Shown: positions 1 through 8,323, numbered from the stretch's first letter. The stretch: DNA of 64,000 nucleotides from Bradyrhizobium sp. (GCA_004799435.1 SSMV01000025.1:1-64000); one strand, 5' to 3'. Numbers and translations are program-made. Notes: generated from the sequence alone by a model not told the origin.

Positions 1-844
1 CGGTGTCGACTATCTTTTCCTGCAGGTGTTCGTCGACAAGCCGATCGTCACCGACGCGCAGAACTGCGGCAATATTCTCGCTGGCGTCGGGCCTTTCGCG
101 ATCGAGCGCGGGCTGGTTGCGGCCACGGGCGACGAAACCGCGGTGACGATCTACATGGTCAACACCGGCCAGGTCGCCGTGGCGCGCGTCAAAACGGCGA
201 GCGGCAAACCCGTCTATTCGGGCGAGGCGCGTATAGACGGCGTGCCTTGCAGCGCAGCGCCGATCCCGATCGAATTTCGCGACACCGCCGGGTCGAGCTG
301 CGGCGCCTTGCTGCCAACCGGCCACGCTGTTGATGTGATCGACGGCGTTAAGGTCACGATGATCGACAATGGCATGCCGGTCGTCGTGATGCGGGCCTCA
401 GATGTCGGCGTCACCGGCTATGAGACGCGCGAGGAGCTCGAAGCCAACGCGCCGCTACGCGCCAGGTTGGAGACGATCCGCCTCAAGGCGGGACCGATGA
501 TGAATCTCGGCGATGTCGCCGACAAGTCGGTGCCGAAAATGTCGCTGGTGGCTGCGCCGCGCAATGGCGGCGCGATCATGACCCGCACCTTCATTCCCCA
601 TCGCTGCCACGCTTCGATCGGCGTGCTCGGCGCGGTGTCGGTGGCGACCGCTTGTCTCTTACCGGGTTCGCCCGCAGCGGCGCTCGCCGTGACGCCGCCG
701 GGCGCGCGAAAGTCTCTCGCGGTCGAGCATCCGACCGGCGAGATGACGGTCGTCGTCGATCTCGACGGCGACGGCGCCGTCAAATCGGCCGCCTTGCTGC
801 GCACGGCGCGCAAACTCTTCGACGGCGTCGTATTCGGTCGCTGA
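1..844 (+). CDS. 4-oxalomesaconate tautomerase (PrpF/GalD/LigU family), 3' part
   Basis: The 5' end lies outside the window; the frame is open from base 2, so the GTG at 26 is internal. PrpF-family proteins such as GalD and LigU isomerise 4-oxalomesaconate in protocatechuate or gallate meta-cleavage. Family features are the NCGN motif near the visible start and a second cysteine in RCHASIG near the C-terminus, the two positions expected for an acid/base pair in this diaminopimelate-epimerase-like fold. The protein ends in a typical DGVVFGR tail. It lies 12 bases before ligI, in one transcription unit with ligI, ligA and ligB, which fixes the pathway better than the sequence alone. A general PrpF aconitate isomerase is the alternative, but the neighbours argue against it. 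Confidence 0.85.
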   Translation, partial: GVDYLFLQVFVDKPIVTDAQNCGNILAGVGPFAIERGLVAATGDETAVTIYMVNTGQVAVARVKTASGKPVYSGEARIDGVPCSAAPIPIEFRDTAGSSCGALLPTGHAVDVIDGVKVTMIDNGMPVVVMRASDVGVTGYETREELEANAPLRARLETIRLKAGPMMNLGDVADKSVPKMSLVAAPRNGGAIMTRTFIPHRCHASIGVLGAVSVATACLLPGSPAAALAVTPPGARKSLAVEHPTGEMTVVVDLDGDGAVKSAALLRTARKLFDGVVFGR

Positions 845-856
845 GGACAAAGCTCG

Positions 857-1732
857 ATGGACGCCGACTATATGCCCTTCAAGCCGGATCCGACCCGGCC
901 GCGCTATGCGCCGCCGGCGGGCGCGGTCGACGCGCATTGCCATGTTTTCGGGCCTGCGGATCGGTTTCCCTACGCGCCCGAGCGCAAATACACGCCCTGC
1001 GACGCGCCGAAGGAAAAGCTATTCGCGCTGCGCGATTTTCTCGGTCTGTCGCGCAATGTCATCGTTCAGGCGACCTGTCATGGCGCGGACAATCGCGCGC
1101 TGGTTGATGCTCTGCAGACGTCGGGCGGCCTGGCGCGCGGTATCGCCACCGTCAAGGCAAGTGTCTCCGACGCGGAGCTCAGGGCCTTGGATGCGGCCGG
1201 CGTGCGCGGCGTACGGTTCAATTTCGTCAAGCGGCTGGTCGACGCCACGCCACGCGAAACCTATCTGACGATCGCCAGGCGCATCGTCGAACTCGGCTGG
1301 CATATCGTCGTCTATTTCGAGGCGCAAGAGCTTGCCGAACTCGTTCCGTTTCTCAATGCGCTGCCGACGATCGTCGTCGTCGATCACATGGGACGGCCCG
1401 ATCTCGCCAAGGGCGTCGATCATCCCGATTTTCGCCGCTTTGTCGCGCTGATGGCGGAAAACCCGCGCATCTGGAGCAAGGTCACTGGCGCCGAGCGGCT
1501 GTCGAATTCCGGCCCGCCAGGCTACGACGATTTCGTTCCTTTCGCGCGAACTTTGGTGCGCGCCTTTCCCGACCGGGTGCTGTGGGGCACCGATTGGCCG
1601 CATCCCAACATGACCTCGCATATGCCGGACGACGGCGATCTCGTGAATATGATCCCGAGGATCGCCCCTTCGCTCGACGAGCAGCGCGCGCTGCTCATCG
1701 ACAATCCGATGCGACTCTATTGGTCGCGATAG
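857..1732 (+). CDS. ligI: 2-pyrone-4,6-dicarboxylate lactonase LigI
   Basis: A 291-residue amidohydrolase-superfamily (TIM-barrel) protein. LigI hydrolyses 2-pyrone-4,6-dicarboxylate to 4-oxalomesaconate in the protocatechuate 4,5-cleavage pathway. The N-terminal DAHCHVFGP holds the HxH motif, VDHMGRPD lies at the end of a central strand, and LWGTDWPHPN near the C-terminus carries the conserved aspartate. LigI is unusual in the superfamily in working without a bound metal. The ATG at 857 follows an AGGACAA ribosome site. It lies between the tautomerase and ligA in the same direction with short gaps, so it is very probably co-transcribed with them. Confidence 0.93.
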   Translation: MDADYMPFKPDPTRPRYAPPAGAVDAHCHVFGPADRFPYAPERKYTPCDAPKEKLFALRDFLGLSRNVIVQATCHGADNRALVDALQTSGGLARGIATVKASVSDAELRALDAAGVRGVRFNFVKRLVDATPRETYLTIARRIVELGWHIVVYFEAQELAELVPFLNALPTIVVVDHMGRPDLAKGVDHPDFRRFVALMAENPRIWSKVTGAERLSNSGPPGYDDFVPFARTLVRAFPDRVLWGTDWPHPNMTSHMPDDGDLVNMIPRIAPSLDEQRALLIDNPMRLYWSR

Positions 1733-1754
1733 ATAACAAGCGGGAGAATGCTCG

Positions 1755-2111
1755 ATGTCGATGTCCGCACATGATTTGGACGATATTCCAGGAACCGTGA
1801 TCTACGACGGCCGCGAGGCGATGCGGGGCTATCCGCTCAACAAGATGTGCTACTCGTTCAATCGGGCCGATGCGCGCGAGGAATTCCGCCACGACCCCGA
1901 AGCCTACATGACCAAATTCAAGCTCAACGACCAGCAGAAAGCGGCGGTGCGCGCGCGCAACGCCACGAAGCTGATCGAGGCTGGCGGCAATATCTATTAT
2001 CTCGCCAAGCTCGCCGGAATTTTTGGTCTCAGCGTGCAGGATCTCGGCGCGCAACAGACCGGCATGACGGTCGATGCTTTCAAAGACATGCTCAAGAAGC
2101 AGGGAGACTGA
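1755..2111 (+). CDS. ligA: Protocatechuate 4,5-dioxygenase alpha subunit LigA
   Basis: A 118-residue all-helical subunit of the class III extradiol dioxygenase LigAB, which opens protocatechuate between C4 and C5 to 4-carboxy-2-hydroxymuconate semialdehyde. The small subunit caps the active site of LigB. NKMCYSFN and EFRHDPEAYM match the family, and the length fits the separate (unfused) form of the subunit. The start at 1755 follows a CGGGAG ribosome site. It lies 22 bases after ligI and 4 bases before ligB, which suggests translational coupling. It carries no metal ligands of its own. Confidence 0.94.
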   Translation: MSMSAHDLDDIPGTVIYDGREAMRGYPLNKMCYSFNRADAREEFRHDPEAYMTKFKLNDQQKAAVRARNATKLIEAGGNIYYLAKLAGIFGLSVQDLGAQQTGMTVDAFKDMLKKQGD

Positions 2112-2115
2112 CGCC

Positions 2116-2958
2116 ATGGCGCGCATTATCGGAGGTCTGACCTCGTCGCATATTCCCGCCGTCGGCGCGGCCTACGCCAAGAAGCAGTTCGAGGATCCCT
2201 ATTGGAAGCCGTTCTTCGCCGGCTATCCGCCGATCCACAAATGGCTTGCCGAACAGAAGCCCGACGTCGCGGTCGTGTTTTACAACGATCACGGCCTCAA
2301 TTTCTTCCTCGACAAAATGCCGACTTTCGCGATCGGCGCCGCCTTCGAATATGAGAACCAGGACGAGGGCTGGGGCCTGCCGGTGGTCGGCAAGTTCAAG
2401 GGCTATCCCGAATTGTCCTGGCAGATCATCGATAGCGTCGTCGCCGATGGTTTCGATGTCTGTTCATGCCAGGAAATGGCGGTCGATCACGGCTTCGCGG
2501 TGCCGGTGCAATTGTTCTGGGGCGATCAGACCAAGAATCCGATCAAGACCGTGCCGATCTGCGTCAACACCGTGCAGCATCCAGTACCGACCCCCATGCG
2601 ATGCTATCGTCTCGGCCAGGCGATCGGCCGCGCCATTTCTGCTTTTCCGAGCGACGAGAAAGTGGTGATCCTTGGCACCGGCGGCATGTCGCATCAGCTC
2701 GACGGCAAGCGCGCCGGCTTCATCAATAAGAAATTCGATCTGATGTGCATGGAGAAGATCGTCGACCATCCGGAAGAGCTGGCGAAGATCTCGACCCATG
2801 AACTGATCCGCGAAGCGGGCGCGCAGGGGCTGGAGTTTATTCTCTGGCTCGGCATGCGCGGTTGCCTCGGCGACAGGGTCAAGCGCCTGCACCAGAATTA
2901 TCACATCCCGATTTCCAACACCGCCGCCGGCACGCTGCTGCTGGAAAAGGCGGCCTAG
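2116..2958 (+). CDS. ligB: Protocatechuate 4,5-dioxygenase beta (catalytic) subunit LigB
   Basis: A 280-residue catalytic subunit of protocatechuate 4,5-dioxygenase. The start is the ATG at 2116 (MARIIGGL), four bases after the ligA stop; an upstream in-frame ATG lies inside ligA and is unlikely. The iron ligands expected from characterised LigB can be placed: His12 in SSHIP, His59 in YNDHG and Glu240 in GLEFIL, with the catalytic His193 in GGMSHQL. Nothing in the sequence suggests a broken active site. Together with ligA, ligI and the tautomerase it gives four steps of lignin-aromatic breakdown. The dehydrogenase (LigC), hydratase and aldolase are not in the window. Confidence 0.95.
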   Translation: MARIIGGLTSSHIPAVGAAYAKKQFEDPYWKPFFAGYPPIHKWLAEQKPDVAVVFYNDHGLNFFLDKMPTFAIGAAFEYENQDEGWGLPVVGKFKGYPELSWQIIDSVVADGFDVCSCQEMAVDHGFAVPVQLFWGDQTKNPIKTVPICVNTVQHPVPTPMRCYRLGQAIGRAISAFPSDEKVVILGTGGMSHQLDGKRAGFINKKFDLMCMEKIVDHPEELAKISTHELIREAGAQGLEFILWLGMRGCLGDRVKRLHQNYHIPISNTAAGTLLLEKAA

Positions 2959-2983
2959 AGCGAACGCTCGCCAACGAGGCCGA

Positions 2984-3078
2984 CGTCATTGCGAGAAGAG
3001 AAGCGACGAAGCAATCCATAGTCTCAAACGCCTCGACCGCGGGCGTCCATGGATTGCTTCGCTTCGCTCGCAATGACG
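2984..3078. repeat. Long imperfect intergenic palindrome (CGTCATTGCGAG family)
   Basis: Arms at 2984-3018 and 3050-3078 are inverted copies that begin CGTCATTGCGAG and end at AATCCA, with a short gap in one arm and a loop of about 31 bases. From memory, elements with this same core are common between genes in Bradyrhizobium and related genomes. It lies just after ligB and before a convergent gene, so it could also act as a transcription stop or mRNA stabiliser. Confidence 0.75.
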
Positions 3079-3096
3079 GAGAAGTCGATTCCGGCG

Positions 3097-3138
3097 CGTC
3101 CTTCGAGACGCCCGCTTCGCGGGCATCTCAGGACGAGG
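3097..3138. repeat. Second intergenic palindrome (CCTTCGAGACG family)
   Basis: A 42-base inverted repeat that starts CGTCCTTCGAGACG and ends CTCAGGACGAGG, with a tight central hairpin GCCCGCTTCGCGGGC (3110-3124). It resembles a widespread rhizobial intergenic repeat, as I recall it. It lies 18 bases after the first palindrome, so the two different elements sit in tandem. Confidence 0.7.
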
Positions 3139-3162
3139 GAGAATTGCGGGCTGACGTCAGAT

Positions 3163-4044
3163 CTACTGCTGAAACGTATTGCAGGAGTCGATCTGGCCGC
3201 TGTTTAACCCGGTCGTCAGCCATTTCACCCGCATCGCCGACGTGCCATGCGTGAAGCTGTCGGGAACGGCGTAGCCGCGGGCGGCGGTCTGCAGGCGGTC
3301 GTCGCCGATCGCCTGCGCGGTCGCCACCGCTTTCTCGACATCGCCGGAATCGAGAATCTTCCATTTCTCGTTGGCGTGCGCGGCCCAGACGCCGGCAAGA
3401 CAATCAGCCATCAGTTCGACGCGCACCGAAATGGCGTTGGCCTGCGTCTGGTTGCCGCCTTGCTTTGCCGCATCGGCTTTGTCGAGCAGACCGATGAGGT
3501 CCTGCACGTGATGGCCGACCTCATGGGCGATCACATAGGCGTCGGCGAAATCGCCGCCGCCGCCATAGCGCGTCTGCATGTCACGGAAGAAGGAGAGATC
3601 GAGGTAGATTTTCTTGTCGAGTGGGCAATAGAAGGGACCCATTGCCGCCTGCGCCCCGCCGCAGCCTGAATCCGTCGCGCCGTCGTAAAGCACCATGGTC
3701 GCCGGCTTATAGGCGACGCCGGTCTGAGCCGGCAGGACCTCCGTCCAGACCGCCTCGGTCTCGCCCAGCACATGGCGGACGAAAGTCTTGGTCTCGTCAT
3801 CGACGCCGGACGCGGTAGGGCTGGCGACCTGGGTCTGTTGCGAGGAGCCGCCCGTGACGATCTCGGCGCCGCCGAGCAACACGCGCGGGTCGATGCCGGT
3901 GAAATAGCCAATGATCGTTATGATGACGATCGCGCCGAGGCCAAAGCCGCCGGTTCCGCCGGAAAAGCCGGTCCCGCCCGAAAAGCCGCCGGCGCCGCGC
4001 CGATCCTCGACATTGTCGGATAGAGGGGTGTTCTCCCATTCCAT
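3163..4044 (-). CDS. Neutral zinc metallopeptidase, YpfJ/KPN_02809 family, membrane anchored
   Basis: A 293-residue protein of the putative neutral zinc metallopeptidase family (E. coli YpfJ). The N-terminus has SDNVEDRRG, a signature of the family, then a glycine-rich stretch and one membrane segment at about residues 36-50. The zinc motif HEVGH is at residues 174-178 and the third ligand probably Glu210 in ELMADC. Cysteines in SGCGG and FYCP could form a disulfide. The length is normal. The role of the family is unknown; a periplasmic protease or amidase is an inference. It is convergent with ligB across the two palindromes and divergent from the glycosyltransferase. Confidence 0.9.
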   Translation of the reverse strand: MEWENTPLSDNVEDRRGAGGFSGGTGFSGGTGGFGLGAIVIITIIGYFTGIDPRVLLGGAEIVTGGSSQQTQVASPTASGVDDETKTFVRHVLGETEAVWTEVLPAQTGVAYKPATMVLYDGATDSGCGGAQAAMGPFYCPLDKKIYLDLSFFRDMQTRYGGGGDFADAYVIAHEVGHHVQDLIGLLDKADAAKQGGNQTQANAISVRVELMADCLAGVWAAHANEKWKILDSGDVEKAVATAQAIGDDRLQTAARGYAVPDSFTHGTSAMRVKWLTTGLNSGQIDSCNTFQQ

Positions 4045-4193
4045 GGCGAAAACGTCTCCTGCCGCGGTGGATCCGGTCGAATTGAGTCTCGTCTAGCAGA
4101 GCCGCCGGGGCGCCGAAAGGGCCGAGGTTACCGCTTTCTTAAGCGTTGGCGGCTAACCCTTGGCGGTCCCTCCGTCTTGCGAGTTGCGCCGCC

Positions 4194-5174
4194 ATGACGC
4201 CCGTCTATTCGCTGGTCATTCCGATCTACAATGAGCAGGCGGTCCTGCCGCTGCTGCTGCGCCGGCTCGACGCACTGATGGACGCCCTCGACGGGCCCGC
4301 CGAGGCGATCCTGGTCGACGATGGCTCGCGCGACGCTTCGCCCATCGTGCTGGAAGCCAAGGCGCGCGCCGACGCGCGCTATCGTTTCATCCGCCTGTCG
4401 CGCAACTTCGGCCACCAGATCGCCATCACCACCGGCATGGATCGCGCCCGCGGACAGGCGACGATCGTCATGGACGCCGATCTCCAGGATCCGCCCGAAG
4501 TCGTGCTGGAGATGGTCGCCAAGTGGAAAGAGGGCGCCCAGGTCGTTTACGCCGAGCGCCTGACGCGCGACGGCGAAAGCGCGTTCAAGCGCTTCACCGC
4601 CGATCTCTTCTACCGGCTGATCGGCCGGCTCAGCGACATTCAAATTCCGCGCAATGTCGGCGATTTCCGGCTGGTCGATCGCCGCGCGCTGGACGCCTTT
4701 CTCGCGATGCCGGAGCGCGACCGTTTCGTGCGCGGCATGTTCGCCTGGATCGGCTTCTCGCAGGCGGTGGTGCAATTCCATCGCCCGCCGCGCGCCGCCG
4801 GCGAAACCAAATATTCCCTGGCCAAGATGTTGCGCCTGGCCGTCAATGGCCTCGTCTCCTTCTCTGACGCGCCGCTGCGCCTGGCGCTCTGGGCCGGTCT
4901 CGCCTTTTCCACGCTCGCCATGCTCTACGGCCTGTGGGTCATTGGCATGTGGGCGATGAACGCAGACTTTGCCCGCGGCTGGAGCTCGATCATCGTGCTG
5001 GTCGCCTTTCTCGGCGGCGCCAATATGCTGGTGACCGGTGTGCTCGGCGTCTATGTCGGGCGCATCTACGCTGAGGTGAAGCGCCGCCCGCTCTATGTCA
5101 TCGAGCGCGAAGTGGGCGCCGTCGAGGCGCAACGTCCCGCTCAGCGCGACGATCGCCTTCAGCGGCGCGCCTGA
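4194..5174 (+). CDS. Family 2 glycosyltransferase, polyprenyl-phosphate sugar synthase type
   Basis: A 326-residue protein with a GT-A catalytic domain followed by two C-terminal membrane segments, the arrangement of bactoprenol glucosyl/mannosyl transferases (DPM1/GtrB/ArnC class). It shows VIPIYNEQ at the start, VDDGSRD, and MDADLQDPP as the DXD-like metal site. The ATG at 4194 is chosen because the family motif follows at once; an earlier in-frame ATG at 4146 would add 16 unlike residues. It lies 5 bases before the GT-C-like gene, so this enzyme probably makes a lipid-linked sugar that the next protein transfers outside the inner membrane. The sugar cannot be told. Confidence 0.9.
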   Translation: MTPVYSLVIPIYNEQAVLPLLLRRLDALMDALDGPAEAILVDDGSRDASPIVLEAKARADARYRFIRLSRNFGHQIAITTGMDRARGQATIVMDADLQDPPEVVLEMVAKWKEGAQVVYAERLTRDGESAFKRFTADLFYRLIGRLSDIQIPRNVGDFRLVDRRALDAFLAMPERDRFVRGMFAWIGFSQAVVQFHRPPRAAGETKYSLAKMLRLAVNGLVSFSDAPLRLALWAGLAFSTLAMLYGLWVIGMWAMNADFARGWSSIIVLVAFLGGANMLVTGVLGVYVGRIYAEVKRRPLYVIEREVGAVEAQRPAQRDDRLQRRA

Positions 5175-5179
5175 CCGAC

Positions 5180-6877
5180 ATGTCCGCCGCGCCGCCGGCA
5201 GTCGTGGGCCGCATGAGCTGGCCGAGGCTGGCGCGCTGGCGCCTGAGCTGGCTCGCGCCGACGTTTGCGATTGCCCTTCTCGCGCTGTTGCTGCAATGGC
5301 GCTTCGGCCTGCTTGGCGACGTCTCCTGGTTGATCACCGTCGACGAGAAATGGCTCGATGGCGCGACGCCCTATCGCGAAATCATCGAGATCAATCCGCC
5401 GGCTTCGTTGATGCTCTATTGGCCGGCGGTGGCGCTGGCGCGCGAACTGGGCCTGCGGCCGGAACTGACGGTCGCGGGTTTCGGTTTCCTGTCGATCGCC
5501 GCCAGCCTCGCGCTTTCCGCCGCCATTCTCGAGCGCGCAGGTCTGGCGCGGCGGCTGGGGCCGCTCGCCCTGCCGGTCGCGCTCTTCGTCTGCGCCGTGC
5601 TCCCGGGCCAGTCCTTCGACGAACGCGATCATCTCGCCGCGCTTTACGGCCTGCCGTTGCTTGCCATGGCGGCCGCGCGGGCGGCGCGGTCGCCGGTCGA
5701 TGCGCGGCTTGCCTTGCTCGCCGGTCTCGCCGCCGGTCTCATGGCGGCGATCAAGCCGCCCTATGCATTGGTCGCGATTGTCCTCCTGCCCTATCTGGCG
5801 CGCCGCGCCGGCGTCGTCGCGCTCCTGAAGTCGATCGAGTTCTATGCGGCGGCGGCGGTCGGCCTCGCCTATGTCGCCATCGTCCCATGGGCGTTCCCCG
5901 CCTATGTCGCCGACATCCTGCCGCTCGGCCTGGACGTTTACGCGCCGATTCGCGAGCCACTCGCCGCGCTGGCTGCCGCGCCGGGCCCGCTCTTCGTCTT
6001 CGCTTTCGCCGCCGCGCTGATGCGTCTGGCGCGCGAGGAGCTCGGCGAGCCGCTGATCGCGATCCCGGCGCTCGCCGCGCTTGGCGCTTTCGCCGCCTAT
6101 CTCGTTCAGGGCAAGGGCTGGCTTTATCAAGCCTATCCAGCGATCGCCTTCGTCGCGCTTGCGGCCGGCTTCGCTCTGGCGCTCAAGCCGCAGTCGGCGT
6201 TGCGGGTCGCAGCCGGCGTCTGCGCTGCACTCGTCGCTGCGCTCGCCGTGCTGGCGCTCCAGCGCTGGCCGCTGCCGCTCGCCTTTGTCGCGGCTGGCGT
6301 CGCCAGCCTCGTTATCTGGCGGCGCGAGGGGCGCGGCGAAGCGCCAATCGCCGAAATGGGCGTCGCCGCGGCGCTCGGCGCCGCTTGCGGCCTCTTCGCC
6401 ATGGACGGGATTGAAACGCCGGGAATCGCCCGCGCGCTGGCTTCGCTGGGGCCGCATCCGACGGTGGCGGCAATTTCGGAGAGTCTCGCCTTCGGCCATC
6501 CGATGGTGCGCCGCATCGGCGGGGTCTGGGTTCAGAGCGTTCCGAGCCTGTGGATCGCCGCCGCGGCGCGGCGGCGAATCGACGAACATCCCGACGACGC
6601 GGCGCTGGCCGCGCGCATGCGAATCTATATCGACGCCGATCGCGACCGCCTGGTCGCTGATCTCACCCGCGCGCGTCCCGACGCCCTGCTGGTCGGGCGG
6701 CTCGATACGCGCTTCCATCAATGGGCGTGGAGCGACCCTCAGATCGAAGCGGCGCGCGCCGGCTACCGGCTCTATGCGAGCGAAACGGACACCGGCTTTC
6801 CCGCCGAACTTTATATCCGCGCCGATCTGGTCGGGCTGCGGCCGGCGCTTGGCGAGGACGTCGCTGGCCAGCCTTGA
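5180..6877 (+). CDS. Polytopic GT-C-type glycosyltransferase-like membrane protein
   Basis: A 565-residue protein, mostly hydrophobic, with about ten predicted membrane segments in the first 400 residues and a soluble C-terminal part. After the first segment comes TVDEKWLDG, which matches the acidic Asp-Glu pair in the first outer loop of GT-C enzymes that use polyprenyl-phosphate sugars (PMT/ArnT class). It starts 5 bases after the stop of the family 2 enzyme that would make such a donor. I cannot name a substrate or a closer family, and the assignment is from topology, motif and context. Confidence 0.65.
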   Translation: MSAAPPAVVGRMSWPRLARWRLSWLAPTFAIALLALLLQWRFGLLGDVSWLITVDEKWLDGATPYREIIEINPPASLMLYWPAVALARELGLRPELTVAGFGFLSIAASLALSAAILERAGLARRLGPLALPVALFVCAVLPGQSFDERDHLAALYGLPLLAMAAARAARSPVDARLALLAGLAAGLMAAIKPPYALVAIVLLPYLARRAGVVALLKSIEFYAAAAVGLAYVAIVPWAFPAYVADILPLGLDVYAPIREPLAALAAAPGPLFVFAFAAALMRLAREELGEPLIAIPALAALGAFAAYLVQGKGWLYQAYPAIAFVALAAGFALALKPQSALRVAAGVCAALVAALAVLALQRWPLPLAFVAAGVASLVIWRREGRGEAPIAEMGVAAALGAACGLFAMDGIETPGIARALASLGPHPTVAAISESLAFGHPMVRRIGGVWVQSVPSLWIAAAARRRIDEHPDDAALAARMRIYIDADRDRLVADLTRARPDALLVGRLDTRFHQWAWSDPQIEAARAGYRLYASETDTGFPAELYIRADLVGLRPALGEDVAGQP

Positions 6878-6928
6878 AGCTCGCCGACCCGTCCCCAGAT
6901 AGACGCTGTGCGATTTTTGTATAAATTC

Positions 6929-6940
6929 AGTCGAACGACT
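6929..6940. promoter_or_regulatory. Possible Rrf2 operator
   Basis: AGTCG-AA-CGACT is an almost perfect 12-base palindrome 50 bases before the Rrf2 gene, next to an AT-rich stretch (TTTTTGTATAAATT) that could hold the promoter. Rrf2 regulators often repress themselves, so an operator here is plausible. No experiment or second copy supports it. Confidence 0.3.
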
Positions 6941-6990
6941 CATGAGACGCCGCGGCGCCCAGACAGCCGCGACGGAGACGAGCAGGTAAG

Positions 6991-7437
6991 ATGCTGACCA
7001 ACAAGGGCAAATATGGGCTGAAGGCGATGGTTCATCTCGCCGGTCAGCCGCCCGGTCAGCCGGCGCTGGTCGCCGATATCGCGGCCGCCAACGACATCCC
7101 AAAGAAGTTTCTCGACGCCATTCTCGGCGAATTGCGCAACGCCGGGCTCGTCCATTCCAAAAAGGGTCGCGGCGGCGGCTATACGCTCGCCAAATCGCCG
7201 GTCGACATCATGGTCGGCGACATCGTGCGCGCCCTCGACGGCCCGCTTGCCCCGATCGGCTGCGCCAGTCGCAACTTCTATCGTCGCTGCGACGATTGCC
7301 CGAGCGAGAAGCGCTGCCATGTCCGCTTGATGATGCTGGAAGTGCGCGAGGCGATGGCCGATGTACTCGATCATCGCTCGCTGGCCGCGATGCGCGATCT
7401 CTACGCGGCCGAGAGCGAACTGACCTATTACATCTGA
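6991..7437 (+). CDS. Rrf2-family transcriptional regulator with cysteine cluster
   Basis: A 148-residue Rrf2 protein: a winged helix-turn-helix that starts MLTNKGKYGLKAM, the dimer helix, and a loop with four cysteines (GCAS, RRCDDC, RCHV) in the region where IscR, NsrR and RirA bind an iron-sulfur cluster. It therefore probably senses iron-sulfur status, nitric oxide or redox change; which one cannot be told. The extra cysteine makes it differ from IscR, and no isc/suf genes are near. The ATG at 6991 follows AGGTAAG. The palindrome at 6929-6940 could be its own operator. Confidence 0.85.
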   Translation: MLTNKGKYGLKAMVHLAGQPPGQPALVADIAAANDIPKKFLDAILGELRNAGLVHSKKGRGGGYTLAKSPVDIMVGDIVRALDGPLAPIGCASRNFYRRCDDCPSEKRCHVRLMMLEVREAMADVLDHRSLAAMRDLYAAESELTYYI

Positions 7438-7523
7438 TCGCTGCGCCGCCGAAGGCGGCTCAGGGCAGACCGTAAGCTCCAGAGGCGAGCCCGAAAGGGT
7501 CGATCGAGCCAATGGAGAACACA

Positions 7524-7727
7524 ATGACCATGATTTCGAAGCTTTTCCTGGCCGGCGCCTTCTGCGCGGCGATCGCGGCCGGAGCGCTCGCCGCTAATGC
7601 CGGCGCCAGCGACGCAACCCATGCCAAGCCTTCGGCGAGCGTCGAAGGTGTGATGGTGGGTCTCAATCCGCAGCCGCTTCCTCCGGGCGATCGCCAGGAC
7701 GACGAAGACGATTTCCTCCGCGGCTGA
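7524..7727 (+). CDS. Small secreted protein with LNPQPLPPG motif
   Basis: A 67-residue protein starting at the ATG at 7524, preceded by GGAG with six bases between; an ATG 12 bases earlier overlaps that ribosome site. A clear signal peptide (KLFLAGAFCAAIAAGALAANA) is followed by a short mature part of about 40 residues holding VGLNPQPLPPGD and an acidic tail (DDEDDF). I recall similar LNPQPLPP peptides in short hypothetical proteins of many bacteria, but know no function. The mature chain has no cysteine and no known domain. Confidence 0.7.
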   Translation: MTMISKLFLAGAFCAAIAAGALAANAGASDATHAKPSASVEGVMVGLNPQPLPPGDRQDDEDDFLRG

Positions 7728-7792
7728 TCTCGCGCTTCCCATTTAAAGAGGCGCTGGCGCTTAATGCGCCGGCGTCTTCTTGATTCTCTTGG

Positions 7793-7840
7793 GTGGGGCG
7801 CGGGGGCCTCCGCGCCCGCGGCTACGGAGGGCCGCGCCAC
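7793..7840. repeat. GC-rich palindromic repeat, copy 1
   Basis: A 48-base element with inverted ends (GTGGGGCGCGG at the left, CCGCGCCAC at the right) and the core GCCTCCGCGCCCGCGGC. A second copy in the opposite orientation lies at 62684-62730. Both sit close to gene ends. It differs from the two palindromes at 2984-3138. Confidence 0.7.
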
Positions 7841-7857
7841 CGTCGCTTCGGTTTCGC

Positions 7858-8298
7858 TCAGGCGCCCTTGACCGTGAAACTCACGGCGACATTGCCCCGC
7901 GTCGCATGCGAATAGGGGCAGATTTTCTCATGCGCCTCATGCACGAATTGTTCGAGCTCGGCCTGCGGCAGGCTCGGGTCTTCGACCGTCATCGCCACCG
8001 CGAGACCGAGACCGCCGCCCTCGCGCGGGCCGATGGTGACCGCGCAGGTCACTTTGGCGCCCGCCGCGCTCTTCTTGTGGCTGCGGGCGATGAAATCGAT
8101 CGCGCCGTCGAAACAGGCGGCATAGCCGACCGCGAAGAGATGTTCGGGCGTCGTCGTATTGGGCTTGCCCGGACCGCCCATCTCCTTGGGCGAGGAGAGA
8201 TCGACGCTGACCGATTTGTCGGCCGCCTCCGAATGTCCGTTGCGGCCTCCTATGGCGGAAGCGGTCGCGGTGAAAAGCGGCTTGATGACAGCGATCAT
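7858..8298 (-). CDS. ohr: Organic hydroperoxide resistance protein (Ohr, OsmC family)
   Basis: A 146-residue OsmC/Ohr peroxidase that reduces organic and lipid hydroperoxides through a cysteine pair. The peroxidatic Cys62 is in AACFDGA and the resolving Cys127 in ICPYS, both in the expected context. TATASAIGGRNG and PEHLFAVGYA are typical of Ohr rather than of OsmC. The length is normal. No OhrR regulator lies beside it, which is unusual because ohrR is often adjacent. Confidence 0.92.
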   Translation of the reverse strand: MIAVIKPLFTATASAIGGRNGHSEAADKSVSVDLSSPKEMGGPGKPNTTTPEHLFAVGYAACFDGAIDFIARSHKKSAAGAKVTCAVTIGPREGGGLGLAVAMTVEDPSLPQAELEQFVHEAHEKICPYSHATRGNVAVSFTVKGA

Positions 8299-8323
8299 GC
8301 TCGGTGCTCCCTTAAAGCGGAAA

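Noticed and set aside
5159..7102. A 647-codon minus-strand frame over the GT-C gene and the Rrf2 start
   Set aside because: Low-complexity Arg/Asp/Gly content typical of antisense frames; the plus-strand genes have clear families.
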